A stretch of DNA of 64,000 nucleotides from Emcibacter sp. (GTDB lineage: Bacteria > Pseudomonadota > Alphaproteobacteria > Sphingomonadales > Emcibacteraceae): the NCBI GenBank assembly GCA_021647465.1, contig JAKIUQ010000006.1:124001-188000 (forward strand). Reading direction: 5' to 3'. Every line of letters begins with the position of its first letter. Position 1 is the stretch's first letter. Below the pieces are notes generated by a model. That model did no database searches. It had not been told where the DNA came from and worked only from the letters and a program-made list of their open reading frames with translations. This document shows positions 1-8,523 of the stretch, in pieces. The position numbers were made by a program, and so were the translations under genes.

Positions 1-557
1 TTAACCATCTCTGTCGCGATATATCCCGGCGCGATGGCGTTTGCGGTAATATTGTAACGGGCGCCTTCCTGAGCCAGTGCCTTGACAAAGCCGATCGTGC
101 CGGCTTTGGCAGCGGAATAGTTAATCTGCCCCATTTGGCCTTTCTGGCCATTGATGGAGCTGATGCAGACAATGCGGCCAAATTTATTTGACTTCATGTC
201 GTCATAGACAGCCTTGCACATATTAAAGTTGGAACCAAGGTTGGTGTCCATGACCGCATCCCACATCTCCCTTGTCATTCGGCTCAAACTGGTGTCGCGG
301 GTGATGCCGGCATTATTGATTAGAATGTTAACCGCGCCCAATTCCTCAACCACCTTGTCCACACCCTTGGCGCAGGCATCAAAATCACCCACATCCCATT
401 TGTAAACCTGAATGGCTGTGGCCTCTTTAAATTCTGCCGCTGCGGCATCATTGCCGGCATAAGAGGCGGCAACCGTATAACCGGCATCTTTTAAGGCGAT
501 GGAAATGGCGGCGCCGATTCCGCGGGTTCCCCCAGTGACGAGTGCGACTTTAGACAT
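1..557 (-). CDS. phbB: acetoacetyl-CoA reductase, 3' end cut by window edge
   Basis: Short-chain dehydrogenase that reduces acetoacetyl-CoA to (R)-3-hydroxybutyryl-CoA with NADPH, the second step of polyhydroxybutyrate synthesis. About 185 codons are visible, starting at the ATG at 557 (MSKVALVTGG). The cofactor motif TGGTRGIG is at residues 8-15, followed by NNAG, the catalytic Ser region (CISSINGQ) and YSAAK, the Tyr-x3-Lys pair. The reading frame is still open at base 1 (IATEMV), so roughly the last 55 residues lie outside. It follows phaA by 41 bp on the same strand, with AAGGG about 11 bases before the ATG, and is almost certainly co-transcribed with it. FabG-type reductases are related, but the phaA neighbour and the sequence favour PhbB. 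Confidence 0.93.
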   Translation of the reverse strand, partial: MSKVALVTGGTRGIGAAISIALKDAGYTVAASYAGNDAAAAEFKEATAIQVYKWDVGDFDACAKGVDKVVEELGAVNILINNAGITRDTSLSRMTREMWDAVMDTNLGSNFNMCKAVYDDMKSNKFGRIVCISSINGQKGQMGQINYSAAKAGTIGFVKALAQEGARYNITANAIAPGYIATEMV

Positions 558-598
558 AGTTTTTATACCCTTATCAGTTGATTATTGGATCTTGGCCA

Positions 599-1774
599 TT
601 ATGGCCGTTCAACACACATGGCAACGCCCATACCGCCGCCAATACATAAAGTGGCAAGCCCTTTATGGGCATCCCGGCGTTTCATTTCGTGAAGCAAGGT
701 GGTTAATACGCGCGCGCCGCTGGCCCCAACGGGGTGACCGATGGCAATAGCGCCGCCGTTAACATTCAGTTTGTCCGCTGGAATGGCAAGGTCCTGACCA
801 ACCGCGCAGGCCTGGGCGGCGAAAGCTTCGTTGGCTTCGATCAGATCCAGATCATCCATGGTCCATCCGGCTTTTTCAAGAGCTGCTTTGCTGGCAGGGA
901 CAGGCCCGATACCCATGATAGAAGGATCAACGCCGGCGGTGGCCCAGGATTTGATGATGGCGAGCGGATTGATGCCGCGTTTTTTGGCTTCTTCCACAGA
1001 CATGAGCATGACGGCGGCGGCACCGTCATTAATGCCGCTGGAATTGGCTGCGGTTACAGTGCCGTCTTTCTTGAAAGCGGGCCGCATGGCAGATAATCCT
1101 TCTGCTGTCACGCCTTTGCGGATATATTCATCCTCTGATACTTCCACATCGCCTCTGCGGTTTTTAATGGTTACGGTTACAATTTCATCTTCAAATTTCC
1201 CGGCGGCCTGTGCCGCTTCGGCTTTATTTTGTGACGTTGCGGCGAATTGATCCTGATCCTCGCGGGAAATCTGCCATTGCTCGGCAATATTCTCTGCGGT
1301 AATGCCCATATGAGTTCCGCCGAACACATCCGTAAGGCCATCCCAAAGCATGGTATCTTTAAATTCAGCGGACCCCATTTTATAGCCGCCGCGAAGATAG
1401 GCTGAATGCTGGGACTGGCTCATGCTTTCCTGCCCGCCGGCGATGACAATATCCGCATCACCGCACAGAATGGCCTGATAGCCAAAGGCCACAGTCCGAA
1501 GGCCTGAGCCGCAGAGTTGATTAATACCAAGCGCTGTTGTTTCAACGGGAAGGCCGGCATTGATCGCCGCCTGACGTGCGGGATTCTGCCCCGCGCCGGC
1601 GGTTAATATCTGACCCAGAATTACCTCATCAATATCTTCGGGAGCGACGCCTGTTTCGGCGAGCAAAGCTTTAATCACAACCTCCCCCAGATAATGGGCA
1701 GGGACGCGGCTCAAGGCACCGTTAAAAGATCCAACAGGGGTACGCAGGGCGGCGATAATAGCAACTTCAGTCAT
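599..1774 (-). CDS. phaA: acetyl-CoA acetyltransferase (beta-ketothiolase)
   Basis: Condenses two acetyl-CoA into acetoacetyl-CoA, the first step of PHB synthesis. At 391 residues it has the usual biosynthetic thiolase length. The acylated nucleophile is Cys88 in NQLCGSG. The GHPVGASG loop gives His347, and CIGGGMG near the C-terminus gives Cys377, so the full catalytic set is present at positions almost identical to the Zoogloea enzyme. It lies between phaC (182 bp upstream) and phbB (41 bp downstream), all on the minus strand. The 182-bp gap holds its own promoter candidate (1821-1850), so phaA-phbB may be expressed separately from phaC. Confidence 0.96.
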   Translation of the reverse strand: MTEVAIIAALRTPVGSFNGALSRVPAHYLGEVVIKALLAETGVAPEDIDEVILGQILTAGAGQNPARQAAINAGLPVETTALGINQLCGSGLRTVAFGYQAILCGDADIVIAGGQESMSQSQHSAYLRGGYKMGSAEFKDTMLWDGLTDVFGGTHMGITAENIAEQWQISREDQDQFAATSQNKAEAAQAAGKFEDEIVTVTIKNRRGDVEVSEDEYIRKGVTAEGLSAMRPAFKKDGTVTAANSSGINDGAAAVMLMSVEEAKKRGINPLAIIKSWATAGVDPSIMGIGPVPASKAALEKAGWTMDDLDLIEANEAFAAQACAVGQDLAIPADKLNVNGGAIAIGHPVGASGARVLTTLLHEMKRRDAHKGLATLCIGGGMGVAMCVERP

Positions 1775-1820
1775 GTTTTTTTCCTTAAATTTTTAGATGA
1801 TCCATTCTTAAATTTGACCT

Positions 1821-1850
1821 ATAGTACCGCACTGCACCATGAAATAGCAA
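1821..1850 (-). promoter_or_regulatory. candidate phaA promoter with TGC-rich spacer
   Basis: On the minus strand TTGCTA (1850-1845) and TACTAT (1826-1821) are separated by 18 bases, an acceptable sigma-70 arrangement about 50 bases before the phaA start. The spacer contains GGTGCAGTGC, which resembles the TGC-rich sites reported for PhaR in other alphaproteobacteria. The call rests on sequence alone. The match is short, so PhaR control here is an inference. Confidence 0.4.
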
Positions 1851-1956
1851 ATTAAACTTACCTGTCATTTTAAGACATTATTGTCTATGGGAGGATTATA
1901 TAAAACGCAAGGCATTTTTTTGCAATAGTTACATTTAATACTAAATATTTGTAATA

Positions 1957-3195
1957 TTATTTTAAATTACAGGCTATTTTATCCCATAAAATTACGTTGT
2001 TCTTTCCGCCGGCGATCATGGTGACATGGCCGCCTTTTGCGTTGGTATGGGTAAAATGCGGCAATTTTTCCTGCAAGGCCATCGCAGATGCAGCAGGAAC
2101 GATACGATCGGCTTTCGGGGTGATGATATGGCCGGGCAGGATAATTTTTCCGGGGTCGATCACATGATCGCCGACCTGCCAGCCGTTATTTTGAGTCTGG
2201 TTTTTCTGATACCATTTGAACAAGCAATCATGGGCGACCTGCATTGCCAGCGGCGCGCCGTCATTTGCCCAATCCTCAATGGCAATAAAATGCCGCATAT
2301 CTTCTGTTTTTGGCCCGGAAAATTTCCGAAATTTCCGATCTGACAATGTGGGGTCCAGACTGAAGAAAAACAGTTGCAGAATATCCATGGGGATGGCCCG
2401 TGCGCTTTGGCCGGAAACTATCGTCTTAAGGAAATAATCTAATAAATTTGACATATGCGCGGGCTGACCCGCATGAAAATCCCATGGCGTTGCGATAAGG
2501 GTCAGGCTTTTGATGACATTTTCAGATTGTAATATCTGGGCCGCTGCGAGGGATAGATTACCGCCCATACAATAGCCAACCAAGTGAATTTTTCTGGCAG
2601 GATGGCGCTGTCGTATCTTGTGGATTGCGGGGATCAGCCGGTGCAGGATATAATCTTCCAGCCCAAATGCCTTTTCCTCTGTTCCGGGATTGGTCCAATC
2701 TATGAGATAGGGATGGATATTGCGGGCGGCCAATCTGCGCATGAAACTATGATCTTCTGCGAGGTCGAGGATATAGGCCGGATTGACCAGTGACGGAACG
2801 ACAAGGGCGATGGGGGCATCTTTTTTTACGGCTGGGCCATAGTCTCTGATTTCGGTGGTGCCAATTTTGTCAAATAACGCGGCGGGCGTGACCTTCCTTT
2901 GGAAGGGATGCTGTTGATAATCTGTGATTCCGGCCAGCGTACCCGCAAGTCTTGCCTGTGCCTTTTGCATGATGATGAGCTGTAATTCTTGCCGGTCATA
3001 TCCGGCCATGTCTCTTCGCAGGTCATCAGCGGCTGATTTCAGATCGGGATGTATCTGCAAGCCGCCCAGATGAAATAAAGGAAAGGCCGCTGCTGCGCCA
3101 GCCCAGTTTTTCATTGCGCCAGACACATGCAAGCCCAGAGGTTTAGGCCCGTTTCTGATCTGCTTACAACCGTCATTGGTTTTTTCATCCGTCAT
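1957..3195 (-). CDS. phaC: short PHA synthase (class III-like PhaC, alpha/beta hydrolase fold)
   Basis: Polymerises hydroxyacyl-CoA into PHA. The lipase-like box GYCMGG carries the nucleophile Cys209. Asp363 (KADRIVP) and His390 (GGHVT) complete the triad, and the TPWDFHAG segment typical of PHA synthases follows the box. At 412 residues it is far shorter than class I enzymes (about 560-600) and closer to class III PhaC (about 355), which needs a separate PhaE subunit; no PhaE is visible here. No in-frame extension or broken N-terminus was seen upstream, where a tonB-like gene ends 46 bp away, so truncation is unlikely. The product may act alone, with an unlinked partner, or with the small protein at 4180-4374. 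Function is well supported; the subclass is inference. Confidence 0.88.
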   Translation of the reverse strand: MTDEKTNDGCKQIRNGPKPLGLHVSGAMKNWAGAAAAFPLFHLGGLQIHPDLKSAADDLRRDMAGYDRQELQLIIMQKAQARLAGTLAGITDYQQHPFQRKVTPAALFDKIGTTEIRDYGPAVKKDAPIALVVPSLVNPAYILDLAEDHSFMRRLAARNIHPYLIDWTNPGTEEKAFGLEDYILHRLIPAIHKIRQRHPARKIHLVGYCMGGNLSLAAAQILQSENVIKSLTLIATPWDFHAGQPAHMSNLLDYFLKTIVSGQSARAIPMDILQLFFFSLDPTLSDRKFRKFSGPKTEDMRHFIAIEDWANDGAPLAMQVAHDCLFKWYQKNQTQNNGWQVGDHVIDPGKIILPGHIITPKADRIVPAASAMALQEKLPHFTHTNAKGGHVTMIAGGKNNVILWDKIACNLK

Positions 3196-3241
3196 GGAAT
3201 GACTATAAGGCGCGACCCTTTAAAAATAAATCTAAATTTCC

Positions 3242-3841
3242 TTAACTTGTTTCCAGTTTAAAGCTGATTTTTTCTATAACATTGTGAACTTCTACGGCGA
3301 CACCATCAATGATACGCGGTTTATATTTATATTTACTCACGGCCCGCATTGAGTTTTTGTTAAAACCAGCATTGGTGGATTCAACAATGACAATATTCTC
3401 AACCGCGCCCATTTTATTCACCGTGAATTGGACGATCACATAGCCTTCGATCCCCCTTGAGGCTTGCGTGCGCGGATAGGCGGGGGCAAATTTCCGCAAA
3501 GGCTGGATATCCCCATTGGAAAGACCGATCCTCGTTGGTTTAAATTTTGAGGTTGGTTTCGGGCCTGTGTAGGGATTTGGGTTTATGACATTTCTGGTCG
3601 TTTTCTCCTCATGGGGGCTTGGTATATTTATGGGCTCAATTGGATTGGTGATCCTATCGGGTATTTTAATTTTCTCGCGAATGTCTGTGGCCTCGCGAAC
3701 CTTGCCAATTTCAAATGGCATATATTTTTTGACTTGCGGCTTTTCGGCCTTTCCCGGCGCAACAAGATAATTCATGCCTAAGAACAAAGAAAAGGTAATG
3801 GCAAAGGCCCCTGCAACTGATGCGGAATATCTTTTGAACAT
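3242..3841 (-). CDS. TonB-family energy transducer (C-terminal domain protein)
   Basis: Protein of 199 residues with a short cytoplasmic N-terminus (MFKRYS), one membrane helix at about residues 9-27, a Pro/Lys-rich periplasmic linker, and a TonB C-terminal domain from about 110. The domain carries YPRTQASRGIEGYVIVQFTV, then AVSKYKYKP near the end. TonB proteins couple inner-membrane proton motive force to outer-membrane receptors. It is the first gene of the minus-strand run leading into phaC (46 bp), an unexpected partner for PHA genes. No ExbB/ExbD or TonB-dependent receptor is in the window, so its receptor is unknown. Its start follows a TAGGAGA-type ribosome site. Confidence 0.85.
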   Translation of the reverse strand: MFKRYSASVAGAFAITFSLFLGMNYLVAPGKAEKPQVKKYMPFEIGKVREATDIREKIKIPDRITNPIEPINIPSPHEEKTTRNVINPNPYTGPKPTSKFKPTRIGLSNGDIQPLRKFAPAYPRTQASRGIEGYVIVQFTVNKMGAVENIVIVESTNAGFNKNSMRAVSKYKYKPRIIDGVAVEVHNVIEKISFKLETS

Positions 3842-4179
3842 GATTGTCTCCTAAGATTACGATTTAAAAACGGTACTAGATTTCCTTATGGTGAAATTTT
3901 TGTGCCATGCAGATTTTCTGAAGTGGTTTTTATAAAATATGCGCTAAGAATGACGATCGCTGAATGACATGTCTGTCAATGATGATGTTTTTGAGCTGAA
4001 GTTTATCTGGCATGAAACACCACCCCTATGTGTAATGTGATAATATAACATAATATAATATATTTAAGAGATACTGTCAAACGATATGGAATTTTAAGAG
4101 GCGGGGCAAAGCCACAGGAATGATTGGGCAGTAAAGAGTGATAAGGCTGAAAAATTTATTAGGATGAATTTTCGTTAGA
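3842..4179. other. gene-free stretch upstream of the tonB-like gene
   Basis: This 338-base gap separates the tonB-like gene (start 3841) from the end of the 64-residue gene (4180). It is AT-rich, with a run of ATAATATAACATAATATAAT at about 4040-4060. Open frames across it have no ribosome site and no recognisable protein character. It presumably holds the promoter of the tonB-phaC run, but no clear -35/-10 pair, terminator hairpin or RNA gene was identified. Confidence 0.4.
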
Positions 4180-4374
4180 TTATTTTTTATATGGATCGGT
4201 ATATTGGGCGTTCTTTGCGGTCCATTTATCTGGGGTGTTTGGGTCACTGTTGTCAGGATTTCTGGCCCAGAGCCGGATGTTATTCTGCCATAAATCCAGA
4301 TAGCGTTCGGCAATTGAATTCAGGTCTTTTTGAATTTTCGTTATTTTGTCAGGGGTATTTTTTTGCTTTGGCAT
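4180..4374 (-). CDS. small Trp-rich protein of the PHA locus, unknown
   Basis: A 64-residue soluble, basic protein. It has a charged N-terminus, an amphipathic helix (about residues 13-38) ending in the motif YLDLWQNNIRLW, and a polar, Pro/Asp-rich tail with a third Trp. A GAGGG ribosome site lies 12 bases before the ATG. No known family was recognised with confidence. The LWQ-xx-LW helix is reminiscent of amphipathic segments in PHA synthase N-termini, PhaE and phasins. It is transcribed divergently from phaR, and the TGC-rich PhaR-operator candidate (4439-4472) lies between them, as expected of a PhaR-controlled granule protein. A role as a PhaC helper or mini-phasin is inference; a spurious ORF is possible but less likely. 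Confidence 0.55.
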   Translation of the reverse strand: MPKQKNTPDKITKIQKDLNSIAERYLDLWQNNIRLWARNPDNSDPNTPDKWTAKNAQYTDPYKK

Positions 4375-4438
4375 GGGTTAAATATACCCTCAAATGTGAA
4401 TAATTGCAGTAAATATTTCTTTTATCGCATTTATTTAT

Positions 4439-4472
4439 TGTTGCGCAGCATTTCCTCTTGCGCTCTGCAGCA
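4439..4472. promoter_or_regulatory. candidate PhaR operator between small PHA gene and phaR
   Basis: Two clustered TGC-rich elements, TTGCGCAGCA (4441-4450) and TTGCGCTCTGCAGCA (4458-4472), contain TGCGCA and CTGCAG palindromes. PhaR proteins of Paracoccus and Rhodobacter are known to bind TGC-rich inverted sequences of this kind and to repress phasin genes and themselves. The element lies about 55 bases before phaR and about 65 bases before the divergent 64-residue gene, so it could control both. Confidence 0.5.
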
Positions 4473-4526
4473 TTTTATCGTGATATGTGGGGCTTGAAAT
4501 GAATGGAAATTTAAAAGGTGAGCGGT

Positions 4527-5180
4527 ATGGGAAAAAAGAATAGACAGGACGGCGAACAGATTATCATTAAAAAATATGCGAACAGGCGATTATATAATAC
4601 TGATAGCAGCAGTTATGTCACCTTGGATGATCTGGCCGTGATGGTCAAAAACAATGATGATTTCATTGTCATAGACGCCAAAAGCGGGGATGACATCACC
4701 CATTCCGTATTAACGCAGATTATTTTTGAAGAAGAAAGCAAGGGTGAGACCCTGTTGCCGGTAAAATTTCTGCGGCAATTGATTGCTTTTTATGGTGATG
4801 GCATGCAAAAAGTTGTGCCGGACTATCTGGAAAGCAGTATGTCGGCTTTAACAGAAAATCAGGAAAAATTTCGCCGTTACTTTGAAGAAAATCTCGCAAA
4901 ATCCGGCATCTCTATGGCACCCTTAAAGCCTTTCGAGGAAATGGCAAGGCAGAATATGGCAATTTTTGAACAGTCCATGTCGATGTTTTCACCCTTTGGC
5001 AGAGGCCGGGGCGATCAAGAGGCGGCAGCAGAGATAAAAGAACCAGATCAACAGACAGCACAGCATGAAAAAAATGTGAGCAATAGCTCAAATGCCGGGG
5101 TAGATAATGACCAATTGACTGATCTTCAGGCGCAATTGGCCGCAATGCAGGAACAAATTAACAAACTGCATAAGAAATAA
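4527..5180 (+). CDS. phaR: PHA synthesis repressor / granule-binding regulator PhaR
   Basis: Transcription factor that senses PHA granules and represses phasin and PHA genes when no granules are present. The N-terminal PHB accumulation regulator DNA-binding domain is clear at about residues 10-70 (IIKKYANRRLYNT, then SYVTLDDLA and DFIVIDAKSG), followed by the second PHB_acc region (FLRQLIAFYG). The C-terminus is a polar, Gln-rich coiled coil (QLAAMQEQINKLHKK), usual for oligomerisation or granule binding. The ATG at 4527 is preferred to the in-frame GTG at 4518 because AAGG (4515-4518) then sits 8 bases upstream. It is followed after 26 bp by the M13 peptidase gene. Confidence 0.95.
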   Translation: MGKKNRQDGEQIIIKKYANRRLYNTDSSSYVTLDDLAVMVKNNDDFIVIDAKSGDDITHSVLTQIIFEEESKGETLLPVKFLRQLIAFYGDGMQKVVPDYLESSMSALTENQEKFRRYFEENLAKSGISMAPLKPFEEMARQNMAIFEQSMSMFSPFGRGRGDQEAAAEIKEPDQQTAQHEKNVSNSSNAGVDNDQLTDLQAQLAAMQEQINKLHKK

Positions 5181-5206
5181 CCTCTATCCCTCAGGAGAAA
5201 AACTAA

Positions 5207-7261
5207 ATGAGACTTTATACAGGAATTAAATATATGGGCATGTTTGCGGCGGCGGCATTATTATCAGCCTGTTCCGCAGAACAAGCCGAAGAGAAAAAAG
5301 CTGCCGAACCGCTTGCTTCTGGCGTGCTTACAGAAAATATGAATAAAGCCGTGAAGCCGGGCGATGATTTTTTTGCCTATGTCAACGGCGCATGGCTCGA
5401 CCGTTTTGTCATTCCGGATGACAAGGCCAGCTTTGGCACGACATATATGCTGCATGAGCAATCCCAGGCCGCTGTGAAAGCCATTATTGAACAATCTGCT
5501 GCGGGGGATAATGCCCCGGGTTCTGATGAACAAAAAGTGGGGGATTTATATAATTCCTATCTGGATATGGACAGGCGTAATGCCCTTGGTACGACGCCCA
5601 TAAGGGCCATTTTTGACGAGGTGGACGCCGTGGCGGATCATAAGGCGCTTTCGGCTTATTTTGCCAGATCAATGCGGTCAGGCTTTGGCGCACCCTTTGA
5701 TTTTTATGTCAATGGGGATGCGGATGACCCGACGAAATATACCATATATAACTTTCAATCCGGGCTGGGATTGCCGGACCGTGACTATTACCTGAAAACC
5801 GATGAGAAATCGTTAAGCATCAGGACTGATTATCTAGCCCATATGGAGAAGATGCTGACCATGGCCGGTATGGAAAATGCTGCGCAGCAGGCTGCAGCAA
5901 TTATGGCGTTGGAAACACGGATTGCCGCCGCTCATTGGAAGAAAGAAGACAATAGGGATACGGTTAAAACCTATAATATACGTGACCGCGCCGCATTGGC
6001 GCAAATGATGCCGGACTTTGACTGGGATGTATATTTCGCGGGCATTAAGGTGCCTGATACGACGGAAATGGTTATTTCTCAGCCCAGTTATTTTGAGGCC
6101 TTAAACGATATTATCACCAGCACAGACATCAATGCATGGAAATCCTTCTTTAAATGGAAGGCATTGGGCAGTATGGCGACATATTTAACCGCCGAACTGG
6201 ATCAGCAAAATTTTGACTTTTATGCCAGAAACCTGCGGGGTGTGCCCAAACAACAGCCCCAGTGGAAACGGGCGGTCAGCACGGTTAATGGCAATCTGGG
6301 TGAAGTGATCGGCAAGGTTTATGTTGCGCAGCATTTTGTACCAGAAGCCAAAGAAAAAATGCTGGAACTGGTGGGCAATCTGTCAAAGGCCTATGAAGTC
6401 AGCATTAAAGATTTGGACTGGATGGGCGCGGAAACAAAGCTTAAGGCTCTTGAAAAACTGAGTAAATTCACCCCAAAAATTGGTTATCCGGATATTTGGA
6501 AAGATTATTCCGCATTGGATATCAAGGCTGATGATCTATTCGGTAATATTGTCCGATCCAATCAAACTGTTCATGACCGCGAAGTGGCGAAACTTGGCGG
6601 TTCTATTCAACGCCACGAATGGCATATGAGCCCGCAGACCGTGAATGCCTATTATAATCCGTCCCTGAATGAAATTGTTTTCCCTGCGGCCATATTGCAG
6701 CCGCCATTCTTTAATCTTGTGGCAGATGATGCCATAAATTATGGCGCCATTGGCGGCGTAATTGGTCATGAAATTGGTCACGGTTTTGATGATCAGGGCA
6801 GCAGTTTTGACGGTGACGGCGCGTTAAAAGACTGGTGGACGGCAGAGGATAAAGCGAAATTTAAGGAGCGCACCGGGGCACTTGTGGCGCAATATAACGG
6901 TTTTAAGGTTTTTGATGACCTTCATCTGAACGGCGCATATGGTCTGGGCGAGAATATTGGTGATCTGGGCGGATTAAGCATTGCTATTAAGGCTTACCGC
7001 CTTTCTCTTGGCGGCAAACCGGCCCCGGTCATTGATGGTTTTACGGCGCAGCAGCGCATTTTTATCGGTTGGGCGCAGGCCTTTATGGGTAAAATGCGTG
7101 AAGAGGCTATGCGCCAGAGGATTGCCACGGCCAAACATTCGCCGAATAAATTCAGGGTGAATGGCGTGGTGCGGAATATTCCGGAATTTTATGAAGCCTT
7201 TGATGTTAAGCCGGAAGATAAATTATATCTGGCACCAGAAGATCGCGTGAAAATCTGGTAG
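5207..7261 (+). CDS. M13 family (neprilysin-like) zinc metallopeptidase lipoprotein
   Basis: Endopeptidase of the neprilysin/PepO family, 684 residues, close to the family norm. The N-terminus is a lipoprotein signal with lipobox LLSAC (Cys22), so the enzyme is probably anchored in the envelope facing the periplasm or outside. The zinc site HEIGH is at 521-525, with the third ligand Glu582 in ENIGD. The substrate-binding motif NAYYNP and a typical NEIVFPAAILQPP segment precede it. A strong CAGGAG ribosome site precedes the ATG, and a hairpin terminator (7282-7307) follows. Proximity to phaR is probably positional rather than functional. Confidence 0.95.
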   Translation: MRLYTGIKYMGMFAAAALLSACSAEQAEEKKAAEPLASGVLTENMNKAVKPGDDFFAYVNGAWLDRFVIPDDKASFGTTYMLHEQSQAAVKAIIEQSAAGDNAPGSDEQKVGDLYNSYLDMDRRNALGTTPIRAIFDEVDAVADHKALSAYFARSMRSGFGAPFDFYVNGDADDPTKYTIYNFQSGLGLPDRDYYLKTDEKSLSIRTDYLAHMEKMLTMAGMENAAQQAAAIMALETRIAAAHWKKEDNRDTVKTYNIRDRAALAQMMPDFDWDVYFAGIKVPDTTEMVISQPSYFEALNDIITSTDINAWKSFFKWKALGSMATYLTAELDQQNFDFYARNLRGVPKQQPQWKRAVSTVNGNLGEVIGKVYVAQHFVPEAKEKMLELVGNLSKAYEVSIKDLDWMGAETKLKALEKLSKFTPKIGYPDIWKDYSALDIKADDLFGNIVRSNQTVHDREVAKLGGSIQRHEWHMSPQTVNAYYNPSLNEIVFPAAILQPPFFNLVADDAINYGAIGGVIGHEIGHGFDDQGSSFDGDGALKDWWTAEDKAKFKERTGALVAQYNGFKVFDDLHLNGAYGLGENIGDLGGLSIAIKAYRLSLGGKPAPVIDGFTAQQRIFIGWAQAFMGKMREEAMRQRIATAKHSPNKFRVNGVVRNIPEFYEAFDVKPEDKLYLAPEDRVKIW

Positions 7262-7281
7262 ATATACACAGAAATAGGGAA

Positions 7282-7307
7282 AAGGCGGCTTTTAGGCCGC
7301 CTTTTTT
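7282..7307. terminator. rho-independent terminator, probably bidirectional
   Basis: AAGGCGGC, a short TTTTA loop and GCCGCCTT form a perfect GC-rich stem followed by TTTTTT. It lies between the convergent M13 peptidase gene and the MnmC-like gene and overlaps the stop of the latter. An A-run on the other side lets it work in both directions. Confidence 0.85.
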
Positions 7308-8460
7308 ATTTCCCCTTTTTTAGGGCGCGGATCAAGAATCTTGCGGGATGCAGGCTTTCATATACGGCTTGGGTTACTGGTAAGGCATCTCCGGAAATCA
7401 AGGCCGCCATTAAATCTCCAAGGAGAGGGGCGCTCATAAACCCCCGCGCGCCAAGGCCCGTCACGGCATAAAGATTTGGCACATAGGGCGCCGGGATGAA
7501 ATTTTGATGCTTTGGCCCATGCTTTAACATTTTATAGGCGGCTTGATATTGCTCTTGATCTGCTATGGGGCCGCAGATTGGCATATGATCCGGGCTATAG
7601 GCCCGTATGGCACACCGCCCCCCGGTAATGTCTCGTTTGCTAATGCCGGGCCATAATATTTCCGCATTTCCAAGATTTTCCCGATGGTCATCCCCGCGCA
7701 GGGACATATCCGTGTCATTTCGGCTGAAACTGGCTCCGGTGACTATGGTCATCTGACCATTCATATCAAATGCCGGGGTGATATAAGATTTTCCGCATAA
7801 AGTCTTACGGGGCAGGTCATCGTTTTTTTCGGCATTCAGATACGTAATCTGGCCCCTGACCGGTTCAAGGGGCAGGTGATCTGTGGGTGAAAAACCGCGC
7901 GCTAGCGGCCCGCCGCACAGGACGATGGCATCTGCCGTGGCCCGTGGTTTATCACCCTCAAATAAATGCCATTTTTGGGTATGGGTAAAGCTGGTAATAT
8001 TTACATTGTTTTTGATGCGGAGCTTTTGGCTGAGAATATCTCTGATTTTGGGTGGTGAAATAGTCCCTGGATCGGGAAAATAAAGGTTATCATCCGATGA
8101 ATCATCGGTAAATTTTAACAACCCACGGGAGAGGAAAACCTGCCGGCCCAATGATGAATAAAAATCAAGCGCCCGAAACATGGTAGTATGGTAAAATTGG
8201 CCCTCAAGGCTTTCACGGCTTGTGAGGCTGGGGTCTAAAATTCCCGCAGGGTTGCCGGATGCCCGGTTCATGGGGACATGGTCATGCTCAAATATGGTGA
8301 CGTGATAGCCATTTTCCTGTAAGGCCAGTCCGGCTGTCAGACCCGCTATGCCGCCGCCGATGACGGCAATTCTACTGCCTTTTTCCAAGGGGACAGGGCG
8401 ATGAAACCAAGGCTTTGCAGGCGGTTGGTTATTTTGCCTTTGAGCAGTTATATTTGTCAT
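7306..8460 (-). CDS. FAD-dependent oxidoreductase, MnmC C-terminal-like
   Basis: A 384-residue DAO-family flavoenzyme. The FAD-binding GGGIAGLTAG starts near residue 35, followed by an acidic strand end (FEHD). ASGNPAGILDP is the hallmark of the oxidase half of MnmC, which removes the carboxymethyl group from cmnm5s2U34 in tRNA. The C-terminal ARGFMSAPLLGDL is also typical. The methyltransferase half found in enterobacterial MnmC is absent, as in the stand-alone MnmC2 forms of some bacteria. Another glycine/D-amino acid oxidase activity cannot be excluded from sequence. It runs convergently to the M13 gene and shares its terminator. Confidence 0.75.
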   Translation of the reverse strand: MTNITAQRQNNQPPAKPWFHRPVPLEKGSRIAVIGGGIAGLTAGLALQENGYHVTIFEHDHVPMNRASGNPAGILDPSLTSRESLEGQFYHTTMFRALDFYSSLGRQVFLSRGLLKFTDDSSDDNLYFPDPGTISPPKIRDILSQKLRIKNNVNITSFTHTQKWHLFEGDKPRATADAIVLCGGPLARGFSPTDHLPLEPVRGQITYLNAEKNDDLPRKTLCGKSYITPAFDMNGQMTIVTGASFSRNDTDMSLRGDDHRENLGNAEILWPGISKRDITGGRCAIRAYSPDHMPICGPIADQEQYQAAYKMLKHGPKHQNFIPAPYVPNLYAVTGLGARGFMSAPLLGDLMAALISGDALPVTQAVYESLHPARFLIRALKKGK

Positions 8461-8523
8461 TTTTCTTCTATTGAGTTAATTGTCATCTGCCTTTAGACTG
8501 TTCTAAATTAAAAGGAAAAACAA

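Noticed and set aside
1957..3195. phaC as a truncated class I pseudogene
   Set aside because: The catalytic triad and fold are complete, the upstream region holds another gene, and the length is near class III enzymes.
4077..4313. 78-residue minus-strand frame near the PHA locus
   Set aside because: It overlaps the better supported 64-residue gene in another frame and has no ribosome site or protein-like pattern.
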